Source: G025836975 sp049646585
Lineage (GTDB): Bacteria; Pseudomonadota; Gammaproteobacteria; Burkholderiales; Burkholderiaceae_B
Length of the DNA: 64,000 nucleotides
Direction: 5' to 3'
Assembly (NCBI GenBank): GCA_049646585.1
Contig: JBARWC010000051.1
Location: 76,586 to 140,585 of the forward strand
This document shows positions 9,081 to 17,867 of the stretch, piece by piece. A model generated the notes under the pieces. It saw only the letters and a program-made list of their open reading frames with translations, made no database searches and had not been told where the DNA came from. The position numbers were made by a program, and so were the translations under genes. How positions within the stretch are numbered: the first letter of the stretch is position 1; each line of letters starts with the position of its first letter.

Positions 9081-9647
9081 ATGCACCCAAAAACTCTTCA
9101 CTTTGACGGTGTTGCGTTCGTTGCAACCCCTTATCGAGTAGGCATCTACATCCGCAAGGAGGTGTTCTGGCGCCAGTTCTGCGTCACTTGCCAAGGCAAT
9201 GTGGAATATCCTGAAGACGATCCCATCTATGGCAGTTGGTGGACACCGCACACGCTCGTTCTGGGACAGTGCGGCTTGATCGAGGATGCTATGGCGCTGG
9301 CCAAGGCTCGAGTGTCACACCACGACTTCGACCTCTCTGGGGCTATCGACGCATTGAGCTTTTCGCCAGAGCTGATTGTCATCCGTGACGGGGATGGACG
9401 GCTCGTGCTCGCCGGACAAGTTCGGGAAAATAGCGTGAGATGGTGCCTCCCGGCCACTTCTGATGAAGAAACCGAGCAGATTGTTAACGAGGTGGCCGAA
9501 CTGCGCCGGGAAGCCTCCTACGAAGCGGGATGGGACAATTTTTCCACCGCGCAAGGCTTGCGCCTTCGCGCCCGCGTGCAGGAAGGTCGGCTGGTGGATC
9601 GCGTCTGGCGTGACCACACGCGTAAGGTCGTACCGGCTGCAACTTGA
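9081..9647 (+). CDS. Unrecognised ICE protein, 188 residues
   Basis: I do not recognise a named domain. The protein is soluble, has no signal peptide or membrane helix, and is rich in W, R and E. It starts MHPKTLHFDGVAFVATPYRVGIYIRKEVFW and carries two cysteines close together (FCVTCQGN). ATG 9081 is preceded by GGAG at 9071-9074. It sits between radC and the TIGR03757 gene, where related ICEs often carry variable genes, so an accessory role rather than a channel component is likely. Codon use looks like that of its neighbours. Confidence 0.65.
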   Translation: MHPKTLHFDGVAFVATPYRVGIYIRKEVFWRQFCVTCQGNVEYPEDDPIYGSWWTPHTLVLGQCGLIEDAMALAKARVSHHDFDLSGAIDALSFSPELIVIRDGDGRLVLAGQVRENSVRWCLPATSDEETEQIVNEVAELRREASYEAGWDNFSTAQGLRLRARVQEGRLVDRVWRDHTRKVVPAAT

Positions 9648-9809
9648 TAATCCGAGTGGGAGCCTGGCGCTCCCATTTACGTTGCGCAGTCGGCGGCTTA
9701 ACGCCACGAAGAACGCGTCAAACCGGGCACCGCTCATTTCCGATTGTTTATCGCTCTATGAAGCGCGATGCGTTGCACTATCAGGGTCGTGAACTACGGG
9801 TGCCGTGCC

Positions 9810-10241
9810 ATGCTTCGTTCTCTTTCCTGCTTTTCGGTGATGCGCCTGCCGCCGGGGATAGCCTTGATTGCCGCGTTGTTTGCCTGCAGCGCTAGCGCAG
9901 CGGAAGTCTGGGTCATTACCGATCGTCAACACTCCGTCCAGGGTACGCCAAACCGGCTAATCGAGCTGGATGCGCCTGCGCACATTGAAGCCGAACTGTC
10001 GGCCGATCTTCCGAATGATCGTCGTCAAGCCGCTGAACTGGTCCAGCACCGCTTGAAGGACGGCGGCTCTGCGTTACAACAACGGCTGGCCAGCGCCTAT
10101 CAAGGCGTGGCTGATGCGTGGAGTTTAGGTATCACCACCATTCCGGCGGTTGTCGTCGATCAGCGCTATGTGATCTACGGCGATACCAATCTCGATCAGG
10201 CGCTCACCCGAGTCGAGCGATACCGCAAGGAGCAGCCATGA
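9810..10241 (+). CDS. ICE protein, TIGR03757 (PFL_4709) family
   Basis: About 143 residues from ATG 9810: a signal peptide ending near CSASAAEV, then a small thioredoxin-like domain without a CxxC motif. The C-terminal block LGITTIPAVVVDQRYVIYGDTNLDQAL is typical of PFL_4709 proteins. Starts at 9768 and 9840 are also open in frame; no strong ribosome site decides between them. Its stop overlaps the next start (ATGA, 10238-10241). Related F-type TrbC/TraW-like proteins act in the periplasm in pilus assembly; equivalence is inferred. Confidence 0.78.
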   Translation: MLRSLSCFSVMRLPPGIALIAALFACSASAAEVWVITDRQHSVQGTPNRLIELDAPAHIEAELSADLPNDRRQAAELVQHRLKDGGSALQQRLASAYQGVADAWSLGITTIPAVVVDQRYVIYGDTNLDQALTRVERYRKEQP

Positions 10242-11170
10242 ATTTGCCTCACCTGCGATTCGGTGTCGCCATTGCACTCCTGCTTGCGGCGACATCCAGC
10301 CTCGCGCTCAACACCGCCACCATTGTGGCCTCCAGCCTGTCGCCATCCTGCCTCGAATACCGGGTCGTAGGTATCTGCTACTGGCTGTCCTGCTCAGCGA
10401 GTGGTTGCCGGATACGCACCTCCATCAAGGTGCGCCACTATGTGCCCGATGCGGTGGTGTCGAGCTATTCAAACACCGGCGCGAATCCCTGGATGGAAGT
10501 ACGACCCATGAGCCTGCCCAATCCCACCGCTCAGGCCGGGGGCGACGGTACCACTAACGACGATCACGAGAACAATCTCGCCAAATTCAAGAACAGCGAC
10601 GTAATCGGTCATCCTGGTGGGGACGTGTTCAACGAGTTCGTGGCGGGTTCTGGGTATTACTGTCAGGGCGCAGGCACAGCGTTTGTGCCGTACCTGCTCA
10701 GCACCTTGGACACGCTCGCTTGGCGCTACAACGTACCGGAGGCCGTGTATCCCGAAGCGCTGATCCCCGGACAGCGCGAAGTCGGATCGCGCCGTGCCAT
10801 GAATCTGTGGGGTAACGTCTATCCACGTGGCGGGTTCCTGCACCAGACCGACGACTACAAGGCGGGCGCCGTGGTGGCCCAGCGTGCGGGCGACGTTGTG
10901 ACGCGCCGGGGGCAACTGCATGTGTATCAGCCGCTGCTGGCCAATTCCCGGGCGGGCTACTGGCCTGCGGGCGCACTAATCGAGGGCGATGCCTCGACCG
11001 GTAAGTGGCAGGAGCTCACGCCGCGTCTGTCCAACACCTGCACCGTGTTTCCTCATAACGAATCGATGACGCAAGCTCAGCAAGGCGACTATGCCTGGGC
11101 GCTGTGGCGTCCGTATAGCTGCTGCCAGCGCCGGGGGCAGACCTTTCTGGGCAGTGTGGACTTTAACTGA
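10238..11170 (+). CDS. ICE protein, TIGR03756 (PFL_4710) family, TraU-like
   Basis: A 310-residue exported protein with a signal peptide ending near SSLALNTA. The cysteine-rich start CLEYRVVGICYWLSC and the late motifs PYSCCQRRGQTFLG are hallmarks of the TraU-like PFL_4710 family. The many cysteines suggest disulfide-dependent folding, which may explain the DsbA-like gene upstream. ATG 10238 is coupled to the previous gene; the frame extends upstream without a better start. TraU-type proteins are needed for pilus and mating-pair functions in F; transfer of that role here is an inference. Confidence 0.82.
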   Translation: MNLPHLRFGVAIALLLAATSSLALNTATIVASSLSPSCLEYRVVGICYWLSCSASGCRIRTSIKVRHYVPDAVVSSYSNTGANPWMEVRPMSLPNPTAQAGGDGTTNDDHENNLAKFKNSDVIGHPGGDVFNEFVAGSGYYCQGAGTAFVPYLLSTLDTLAWRYNVPEAVYPEALIPGQREVGSRRAMNLWGNVYPRGGFLHQTDDYKAGAVVAQRAGDVVTRRGQLHVYQPLLANSRAGYWPAGALIEGDASTGKWQELTPRLSNTCTVFPHNESMTQAQQGDYAWALWRPYSCCQRRGQTFLGSVDFN

Positions 11171-11188
11171 GCAATCAAGGGCATAACC

Positions 11189-12586
11189 ATGAACCGTCCT
11201 GATAGGATAAAACCGGCAAGCTTGATGCCGTATTCGTGCCGCCCAGTGGTGCTAGCCTGCGCACTGGCTCTGGTCTGTGGCCTGGCCTCGGCGCAAAGCG
11301 GGGGATTTCAAAATAGTGGCAGCGTCATCGGTGACGAAGTCATGTATTCCATCGGCGGTGGTAACGCCGTTTCGATGAGTGGGGCAGCGGGGATGCGCTC
11401 CATTGGCGTCGGAGCCGGTTGGAACAGCAACCTGATTTGTGGCGATATGTCGATCTCCACGACGATACAGAATCAATTAAACGGCATTACCAACGGGTTC
11501 CAACAGATTATGTCCTCGGTGATCCAGAGCGCGACCAGCGCGGTGGCATCGCTGCCTGCGCTGATCATTCAGCGTGCCGATCCGGGGCTGTATAACCTGT
11601 TGACCAACGGCGTGCTCCAAGCACGGTTGGATTTTGACCGATCCAAGCTCCAGTGTCGCGCCATGGCCGAAAAAATGGCTGACATGGCGGGAGGTCAGAT
11701 GGGCTGGAACCAGTTGGCCGAGGGCATGGCGCTGCGCGAAGCCGTCGCCAGCAGCGATGCAGTCTCGGCGATCGAACAGGCCGAAACGAGTCGAGGCAAC
11801 GATGGCGTGCCGTGGGTCGGTGGCGGTAATGCCGGGGGTTCAGGCCAATCCCCGATCAAGGTCGTAGGCGATGTGACGCGTGCCGGGTACAACCTGGTCA
11901 ATGGCCGCAGCGTGTCTGATACGTCCGCCATCGCCCAGACCAGTTGTGCGAGCCTGTCCTGCCAGACCTGGTCGTCGCCCGAGGCGGCGGTCCAGTGGGC
12001 GACTCGCGTGCTGGGAGAGCAAGAACAGCGCACGTGCGAATCCTGCACCAAGACCCAGACCGTACCCGGTGTGGGGCTAACGCCCTTGATCCAGGAGGAA
12101 TACGACGCGAAGCTGCAGGTCCTGCAAGAGTTGGTCACAGGCGCTCGAAACACCACGTTTGAAAACCTGCACGAAGCAGGCAGTGCCTCGCTGCCCATCA
12201 CCCGAGGCGTGATCGAGGCGCTGCGCGACGAACCCGACCAGGACATTCTGGCCCGCCGTCTGGCCTCGGAAGTGGCGCTGGCGTCCGTGTTGGAAAAAGC
12301 GCTACTGCTGCAACGCACGCTGCTCACCGGCAAGAAAGAGCCCAATGTCGCCGCCAACGACATGGCCGTGGATGCAGTCAACCAGGAAAGTGACACGCTG
12401 GATCGGGAGATTCAGAACCTCAAAACCGAACTGGAGCTGCGCCGCGAACTGGCGAATAACTCGCCCATGGCGATCATCCAACGCCACAGCACACGGGCGT
12501 CTGGGTCGCGGGGCATTTACCAGGGCGACCCAGTGCCTGACCGCTTGCAGCAATTGCAGCGATCCGCACCCGGCGGTACCCCATGA
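11189..12586 (+). CDS. ICE protein, TIGR03755 (PFL_4711) family
   Basis: A 465-residue exported protein. The signal peptide ends near GLASAQSGG, and the mature N-terminus is glycine and serine rich (SVIGDEVMYSIGGGNAVSM), as in PFL_4711 proteins. Cysteine clusters occur in the middle (CASLSCQTW, CESCTK), and a helical, charged C-terminal third follows. Gene order after TIGR03756 and before TraG matches other ICEs. Its exact role in the apparatus is unknown. Its stop overlaps the following small membrane protein gene. Confidence 0.82.
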   Translation: MNRPDRIKPASLMPYSCRPVVLACALALVCGLASAQSGGFQNSGSVIGDEVMYSIGGGNAVSMSGAAGMRSIGVGAGWNSNLICGDMSISTTIQNQLNGITNGFQQIMSSVIQSATSAVASLPALIIQRADPGLYNLLTNGVLQARLDFDRSKLQCRAMAEKMADMAGGQMGWNQLAEGMALREAVASSDAVSAIEQAETSRGNDGVPWVGGGNAGGSGQSPIKVVGDVTRAGYNLVNGRSVSDTSAIAQTSCASLSCQTWSSPEAAVQWATRVLGEQEQRTCESCTKTQTVPGVGLTPLIQEEYDAKLQVLQELVTGARNTTFENLHEAGSASLPITRGVIEALRDEPDQDILARRLASEVALASVLEKALLLQRTLLTGKKEPNVAANDMAVDAVNQESDTLDREIQNLKTELELRRELANNSPMAIIQRHSTRASGSRGIYQGDPVPDRLQQLQRSAPGGTP

Positions 12587-12933
12587 AGACCGTGGGGCGC
12601 AAAGAACGCTGGTTTTTGAATCGGCGTACCGCCAGGGCGCTGCTTTGGACGATTCTGTTGCTGGCCGTGGCGGTGGGGGCCAATGTTGCAGGCATTTATC
12701 TCCTAGGCAGTATTGCGGGCTGGGAACGATGGCTGGCAGAAGCGTCGGGTTTTTTCCTGCTGTGGCGTCTGTGCCTGTATGGCGCAACCATCTATGGCTG
12801 GGTATGGATGCGCCGACGGCTGCTTGCCAGGCAATCCGATGCCCAAACCCGACGCCGATTGCTTCGCACCGAGATTGCAGGTGGTCTGGCCCTGATCACA
12901 CTGGAGTGCACACTGCTGGTGCAGGGCACATAG
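12583..12933 (+). CDS. Small ICE membrane protein between TIGR03755 and traG
   Basis: A 116-residue protein with three likely membrane helices (around residues 20-42, 52-72 and 95-112) and a basic loop (WMRRRLLARQSDAQTRRRLLR). It is coupled to the previous gene by an ATGA overlap and lies 15 bp before traG. I do not recognise a named domain; a small membrane protein at this position is seen in related ICEs. A role in mating-pair stabilisation beside TraG is only a guess from context. Confidence 0.7.
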   Translation: MKTVGRKERWFLNRRTARALLWTILLLAVAVGANVAGIYLLGSIAGWERWLAEASGFFLLWRLCLYGATIYGWVWMRRRLLARQSDAQTRRRLLRTEIAGGLALITLECTLLVQGT

Positions 12934-12948
12934 CGGGAGCGCTGAACC

Positions 12949-14472
12949 ATGACGCTGTTCACGACCGATTACCTGGAGTATTACCTGACGCTGGTGGGCT
13001 GGATCGTGCATAACGGCATCTGGTCGGTGCTGGTGGCCAGTGGCGTGTTTGCCATCCCGTTCATAGCCATTATCCTGCAGGAATGGCTCAAGGCGCGCGG
13101 CGAAGGTGCGGACGAAGGTAATAAGGGTCTGCTGTCGGCGGCGCGTATTGAAACCCGCGTGTGGGTGGCGGTGGTCGTGGTGCTGTTTGCCGGCATCCCG
13201 TTCATCGATGTGGATCTGAGCCGCGTACGCTTTGACGATGCGCGGTCGCGCCAATGCGGGGTCAGTGTAGCTCAGCCCTCCGATACCGGGTGGAGCCAGT
13301 CGTTTACGACTTTGAACGACCAAAGTGCCAAGGTGCCGGTGTGGTGGGCGTTTATGCACGCACTCTCGCGTGGCGTGACCAGCGCCTCGGTGGCTGCCAT
13401 TCCCTGCGGCACCGAACTGCGGCAAATGCGCATGGAGATCGATGCCACGCGCATCGACGATCTGGTGCTGGCCCAGGAGGTATCGGACTTTTCGTATGAC
13501 TGTTACGGCCCGGCCCGCGCCAAGCTGTTCATGACTCGTCCCGAGCTGGATGACGCGCAGAGGCATGACGTCACATGGATCGGCTCGCGGTATTTCGTGG
13601 ACTCGGCGGGCTACTACGACAGTTACCGTTCCAGCACCCCGCGTGACGCCTGGCCGTATGACAGTACTCGTGATGCGGGCCTGGCCCAGGTACCCAGCGG
13701 TGGCGGCTATCCGACGTGCCGGCAGTGGTGGAGCGACGGCAATCAAGGCTTGCGGGCGCGTTTGTTGGACCAGGTCGATGCGAACCTACGCAATCGCGTG
13801 GCGGGATGGGCAGGCTTTCTGAGTCGCACCGAAGTGGATGACTCGGTCATTCGCGCGATTGCGGCGCCGCGACAGCAAAAGCTTAACCAGGGAGCCGTCT
13901 ATACCGACTACGGCGGGCAGATCGATAAGACAACAGCAAACATCGTGACCCGCGCCGCTGGCGACTTGGGCCTCACGATTGGTTCGATCGGTTTTTTCCC
14001 GGCCATGGACGTAGTACGCCAGGCGCTGCCCATGGTGTTGTCGTTTCTGAAGATGGCGCTTGTGATCTGCATTCCGCTGGTGCTCATCATCAGCACCTAC
14101 GAACTCAAGGCCGTGATTACGGTCAGCGTGGTGCAGTTCGCCTTGTTCTTTGTGGACTTCTGGTTTCAGCTGGCACGCTGGATCGACAGCTCGATCCTGG
14201 ATGCACTTTATGGCAGCGGTTGGGGATGGAATCGGCCGGTCACCAATTTTGATCCGCTGATGGGGTTGAACAACAGCTTTGGCGATATGTTGCTGAACTT
14301 CGTGATGGCGACGATGTTTCTAGTACTGCCTGCGTTCTGGATTACTGCGCTAACGTGGGCAGGAGTTAGGGCTGGAAACGCGCTTCAAGGCTTAGCCGAC
14401 GGTACGCGCGGTGCAGGAGAGGCAGGTCGCGGAGGTTCAAGCGTGCTGATGAGCGCCGCCAAGAAAAGCTAA
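12949..14472 (+). CDS. traG: TraG N-terminal-domain-like conjugal transfer protein
   Basis: A 507-residue inner-membrane protein whose start (TTDYLEYYLTLVGWIVHNGIWSVL) and overall layout match the TraG N-terminal domain of ICEs. There are two helices near the N-terminus, a long periplasmic part (about residues 85-340, containing several cysteines) and three or four helices near the C-terminus. It lacks the long C-terminal domain of F-plasmid TraG (about 940 residues), as is usual for ICE versions. It probably stabilises mating pairs. It is the last rightward gene before two leftward transcription units. Confidence 0.85.
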   Translation: MTLFTTDYLEYYLTLVGWIVHNGIWSVLVASGVFAIPFIAIILQEWLKARGEGADEGNKGLLSAARIETRVWVAVVVVLFAGIPFIDVDLSRVRFDDARSRQCGVSVAQPSDTGWSQSFTTLNDQSAKVPVWWAFMHALSRGVTSASVAAIPCGTELRQMRMEIDATRIDDLVLAQEVSDFSYDCYGPARAKLFMTRPELDDAQRHDVTWIGSRYFVDSAGYYDSYRSSTPRDAWPYDSTRDAGLAQVPSGGGYPTCRQWWSDGNQGLRARLLDQVDANLRNRVAGWAGFLSRTEVDDSVIRAIAAPRQQKLNQGAVYTDYGGQIDKTTANIVTRAAGDLGLTIGSIGFFPAMDVVRQALPMVLSFLKMALVICIPLVLIISTYELKAVITVSVVQFALFFVDFWFQLARWIDSSILDALYGSGWGWNRPVTNFDPLMGLNNSFGDMLLNFVMATMFLVLPAFWITALTWAGVRAGNALQGLADGTRGAGEAGRGGSSVLMSAAKKS

Positions 14473-14484
14473 CGAAGCACCAGT

Positions 14485-14859
14485 TCAATCGTCTTCAAAG
14501 CGTGGGTCTGGATCATCGTTGTACGAAGCTGGATGATAAAAAATGCTTTTCCGATGATCATTTTCTTCTGCTTTACGCCCTAAGAAGTCATCTTCATTCT
14601 GCTCAGTCGAGTGCCCTCCAACCCAGACTGCGGCTACTACGAATGCCAGCAGCAGCGCCAGCCAAAACGCGGTATAGAGTAGGCCCACCAGCACGGCCAG
14701 TTTGACGATCCACAGCAGCACGCTAGCAACAGGAGCAGGCAGACCTTGAGTCATCAGCCAGTCAGACGCCCGCCGTTCACCACGAACATAGCCACGCCCT
14801 CTACGGCCAAGCCAGCGGCCAAAACGTTCTGCTTTACTGATGTGGGTTGTCGTGTTCAT
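14485..14859 (-). CDS. DUF3742 family ICE protein
   Basis: A 124-residue protein. A basic N-terminal stretch (AERFGRWLGRRGRGYVRGERRASDWL) is followed by two helices (around residues 45-82) and an acidic tail. This is the pattern of DUF3742 proteins, which lie convergent to traG in PFGI-1-like ICEs, as here with only 12 bp between stops. Function is unknown; a membrane accessory of the transfer region is likely. Confidence 0.8.
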   Translation of the reverse strand: MNTTTHISKAERFGRWLGRRGRGYVRGERRASDWLMTQGLPAPVASVLLWIVKLAVLVGLLYTAFWLALLLAFVVAAVWVGGHSTEQNEDDFLGRKAEENDHRKSIFYHPASYNDDPDPRFEDD

Positions 14860-14887
14860 GGTTATTGCCTGCTGTTTGTCGAGACGG

Positions 14888-15346
14888 CTATTCCAATTTA
14901 CTCCAGTTCTTTCGACTTGTGGCCTTCAATGCGTTCCAGTCGTCGGGCGGATTACCGCGTCCAAGCATTTTTTCAAAGACCGCATAGGGGTCTGATTTGC
15001 TGCCTGCTGATCGCAAGGTCTGCTCGTCATTCACCCATGCAAACACAATCACCTTGGCCCTCGAGTCATATCGAAAAAAAAGCCGAAACCGCCGCCCGAT
15101 CTTAGCCCGTCGCCAATGACGATAGGCTGGCCCAAGCGTGTTGCCCTGGCGATACTCATTCCGGCTGGGATCGCTGGGCACCACGTTCAGTATCAAGTGG
15201 CTCAAAGCATTGAGCAGCTTGACGTTGGCATTGGACTCAAAGCCCTGCCGGTCATTCTGCTCGGCACGCCGAGCGGCAGTATTCAGTTTCTGCAACTGTT
15301 CCACGACACAATCATGAAACAGCAATGTCCATCCATGCCGCTGCAT
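14888..15346 (-). CDS. yhaV: YhaV-family toxin of a type II toxin-antitoxin pair
   Basis: A 152-residue RelE-fold ribonuclease-type toxin. The start (GWTLLFHDCVVEQLQKL), the conserved NEYRQGNTLGPAYRHWRRAKIG block and RFRLFFRYDS match YhaV. Known YhaV cleaves mRNA on ribosomes and is neutralised by PrlF. Its start overlaps the antitoxin stop by ATGA (15344-15348 on this strand), so expression is coupled. In an ICE it probably helps maintain the element after excision, which is an inference. Confidence 0.9.
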   Translation of the reverse strand: MQRHGWTLLFHDCVVEQLQKLNTAARRAEQNDRQGFESNANVKLLNALSHLILNVVPSDPSRNEYRQGNTLGPAYRHWRRAKIGRRFRLFFRYDSRAKVIVFAWVNDEQTLRSAGSKSDPYAVFEKMLGRGNPPDDWNALKATSRKNWSKLE

Positions 15347-15669
15347 CAGAGCGCCACGTCGCCTTCGATTTCTTCATCCAGTCGTACGTCTGCGCCATTG
15401 ACACGTTCTAACATCGACTGGGCCAGCTCTTCGGGTAGCGAACTTAAATTCCTGCCAGCTTGGACATCTGCTGCCAGTAACTCGAGGAACGCACCGATGG
15501 CCGGGTCTTCGTGTTCGGACTCAGCGCGGCTAACCGTGATCTGTCCGCGTTCATTCAAATTAAATGCCACTTTGCCACCGGCATCGACGCCCAGCGCCTG
15601 GCGGATGGGTTTCGGCAGTGTGATCTGGCCTTTTGATGTAATCGTGGCAAGTTCGCGAATAATAGGCAT
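15346..15669 (-). CDS. prlF: PrlF-type antitoxin, AbrB-fold
   Basis: A 107-residue antitoxin with an N-terminal SpoVT/AbrB swapped-hairpin DNA-binding domain (ITSKGQITLPKPIRQALGV) and an acidic C-terminus that should bind the toxin. I chose the ATG at 15669 because a GGGAG precedes it; an upstream in-frame ATG at 15693 would add eight residues. It lies directly before yhaV and probably represses the pair together with it. Confidence 0.88.
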   Translation of the reverse strand: MPIIRELATITSKGQITLPKPIRQALGVDAGGKVAFNLNERGQITVSRAESEHEDPAIGAFLELLAADVQAGRNLSSLPEELAQSMLERVNGADVRLDEEIEGDVAL

Positions 15670-15831
15670 GGCAAGTTCTCCCTGAACAACCATATTTCAA
15701 TGTAAGGTTTTTTCCTTACCATGTCAATGCTGTGATGGGATCAGGTACGCAAACCTACTGAGGGCCTTGGTAATTGGAACGCACCAGTCCCGCATTGATA
15801 CTGGCGCAACAAGACCGGATTGTCCTATACC

Positions 15832-15923
15832 TAAAGGGCTCAAAGGCTAAAGGGTCAGGAAGAGGCAAGGGAATGGAGCCAAGGGGAAAGGCCCTATCTG
15901 AAAAGGCTAAAAGGCTAAAAGGC
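15832..15923 (+). repeat. Purine-rich direct repeats before the relaxase gene
   Basis: The tract holds an 8-bp unit AAAAGGCT repeated almost three times (15901-15923). Looser copies of AAAGG(G)CT lie upstream (about 15832-15855), with purine-rich sequence between. It fills the 286-bp gap between prlF and the relaxase gene, about 30 bp before the relaxase start. It may be a protein-binding array for relaxase expression or part of an origin of transfer; neither is shown. A short lysine-rich frame through it looks like a by-product. Confidence 0.6.
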
Positions 15924-15955
15924 GCTCCTGCCAACCCATCACCAGAGGTTCTGCG

Positions 15956-17827
15956 ATGCTCTCGTTGTTCCAGCGCAAACGGGTACTGTCCGCTATCGAT
16001 GTGACCGCCAACCGGACAATCGCACTTCCCAAAGGGCTGACGCGGCCAGAGTCGGCCGCGTCATTGTTGGCGACCCCTCGGCGCCGGCGTCTGCTGGAAC
16101 ACATCTGGCAACGCACCTCACTCTCGCGTCAGCAGTTCGCATTGCTGTACCGCGCACCGTTGGAACGTTATGCCGAGCTGGTGCAGCTATTTCCCGCTTC
16201 GGAAAGCCATCACCACGCCTATCCTGGCGGCATGCTCGATCACGGCCTGGAAATCGTTGCCTATGCCCTGAAACTGCGCCAGTCCCATCTGTTGCCTGCA
16301 GGCACAACCCCCGAAGACCAGGCGGCCCAGGCGGAAGCCTGGACAGCGGCCACGGCCTACGCCGCACTGCTGCACGACATCGGCAAGATCGCGGTGGATC
16401 TGCACGTGGAGCATGACGACGGCAGCACCTGGCATCCCTGGCACGGCCCGCTGATCAGGCCATACCGCTTTCGCTACCGGGAAGACCGGGAGTACCGGCT
16501 GCACAGCGCCGCCACCGGACTGCTCTACACACGGGTGCTTGATAGCGATATCCTGGACTGGCTCCACGGTTTCCCGTTGCTCTGGTCTGCATTGCTTTAT
16601 GTGCTGGCCGGGCAGTATGAGCATGCCGGGGTGCTGGGCGAGCTGGTTATTCAAGCGGATCGCGCCTCAGTGGCCCAAGCATTGGGCGGTGATCCCGCAC
16701 GCGCCATGGCCGCGCCTAGACATGCACTGCAGCGCAAACTGCTGGAAGGTCTTCGCTATTTGCTAAAAGAAGAACTGAAATTGAACCAGTCCCAGGCCTC
16801 CGATGGCTGGCTGACCGACGATGCGCTGTGGCTGGTCAGTAAAACCGTCTCGGACAAATTGCGTGCGCACTTGCTGTCGCAAGGGATTGATGGCATTCCG
16901 GCGAACAACACCGCCGTCTTTAATGTGTTGCAGGATCATGGCGTGCTGCAGCCGACCGCCGAAGGCAAGGCGATCTGGAAGGCAACCGTCACGAGCGAGA
17001 ACGGATGGTCAAATACCTTCACGTTCTTACGCGTGGCGCCCGCACTGATCTGGGAGCCTGGTGAACGGCCCGAGCCTTTCTTGGGTACCGTGGTGATTGA
17101 TACCACGCTCACTGGCGAGGCGGTAGACCGTACGGTGGAGGAATCGGTGCCCGTAGCGAGTCCACTGCCATTGGATCAGGAATCTTCACCAGCAGCCAGC
17201 GACACTACAGCTCCATCAATCTCGACAATGTCGCCCGTACCGCCTCAGGATACGGGCAATAGGTCGGATGTGATAGAAGATCTGCTGACGATGATCGGTA
17301 TGGAGCCACCTTCTGCGGCGGCCGGTGGTGAGAACGCCTTGTCCATCACAGTGCCCGAGCCATCCGCGTCGAAAATGGTTATCCCAACTACGGAGTTAAT
17401 GCCAGCGTCCACTACCAGCTCGCCAGCCCCAACGGTACAACCGTCTGGCGAGCACTTCATGGAGTGGCTGAAGGAGAGCATCCAATCGCGCAAACTTATT
17501 ATCAATGATGCGAGGGCGCTGGTGCATACAGTGAGCGACACCGCCTACCTGGTCAGCCCGGGTGTGTTCCAGCGTTACGCGCAGGAACACCCTCAGGTCG
17601 GTGTATTGGCAAAGCAAGAGGAGCAGCAAGATTGGCAATGGATACAAAAGCGCTTTGAAAAACTACAACTGCATCGCAAGCAGAATAGTGGGTTGAACAT
17701 CTGGGCCTGCGAGGTAACAGGAGCGCGCAAGTCGCGGCGCCTGCATGGTTATCTGCTGGCGCAGCCCCAACATATATTTGTTGAATTGCCACCCAACAAT
17801 CCTTACTTGGAAGTCATTAATAGATAA
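15956..17827 (+). CDS. traI: MobH-family relaxase, TraI-like
   Basis: A 623-residue relaxase expected to nick the origin of transfer and pilot the strand. The N-terminal TraI_2-type domain carries the HHH signature (SESHHHAYPGGMLDHGLE, about residues 81-98) and an HD-type metal site (LLHDIGK, about residue 140). A proline and serine rich linker (about residues 400-490) joins the C-terminal domain, which holds GEHFMEWLKESIQSRKL and the winged-helix-like VHTVSDTAYLVSPGVF. This matches MobH relaxases of ICEs rather than tyrosine relaxases. The gene closes the transfer module and converges with a LysR gene. Confidence 0.92.
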   Translation: MLSLFQRKRVLSAIDVTANRTIALPKGLTRPESAASLLATPRRRRLLEHIWQRTSLSRQQFALLYRAPLERYAELVQLFPASESHHHAYPGGMLDHGLEIVAYALKLRQSHLLPAGTTPEDQAAQAEAWTAATAYAALLHDIGKIAVDLHVEHDDGSTWHPWHGPLIRPYRFRYREDREYRLHSAATGLLYTRVLDSDILDWLHGFPLLWSALLYVLAGQYEHAGVLGELVIQADRASVAQALGGDPARAMAAPRHALQRKLLEGLRYLLKEELKLNQSQASDGWLTDDALWLVSKTVSDKLRAHLLSQGIDGIPANNTAVFNVLQDHGVLQPTAEGKAIWKATVTSENGWSNTFTFLRVAPALIWEPGERPEPFLGTVVIDTTLTGEAVDRTVEESVPVASPLPLDQESSPAASDTTAPSISTMSPVPPQDTGNRSDVIEDLLTMIGMEPPSAAAGGENALSITVPEPSASKMVIPTTELMPASTTSSPAPTVQPSGEHFMEWLKESIQSRKLIINDARALVHTVSDTAYLVSPGVFQRYAQEHPQVGVLAKQEEQQDWQWIQKRFEKLQLHRKQNSGLNIWACEVTGARKSRRLHGYLLAQPQHIFVELPPNNPYLEVINR

Positions 17828-17867
17828 TCGCAATTTATCATTGCTGAAGACGCAGGAGGGTATGCGT

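Noticed and set aside
15774..16004. 76-codon frame through the purine repeats
   Set aside because: Its Lys/Gly-rich sequence is a by-product of the repeat tract and it runs into the relaxase start in another frame.
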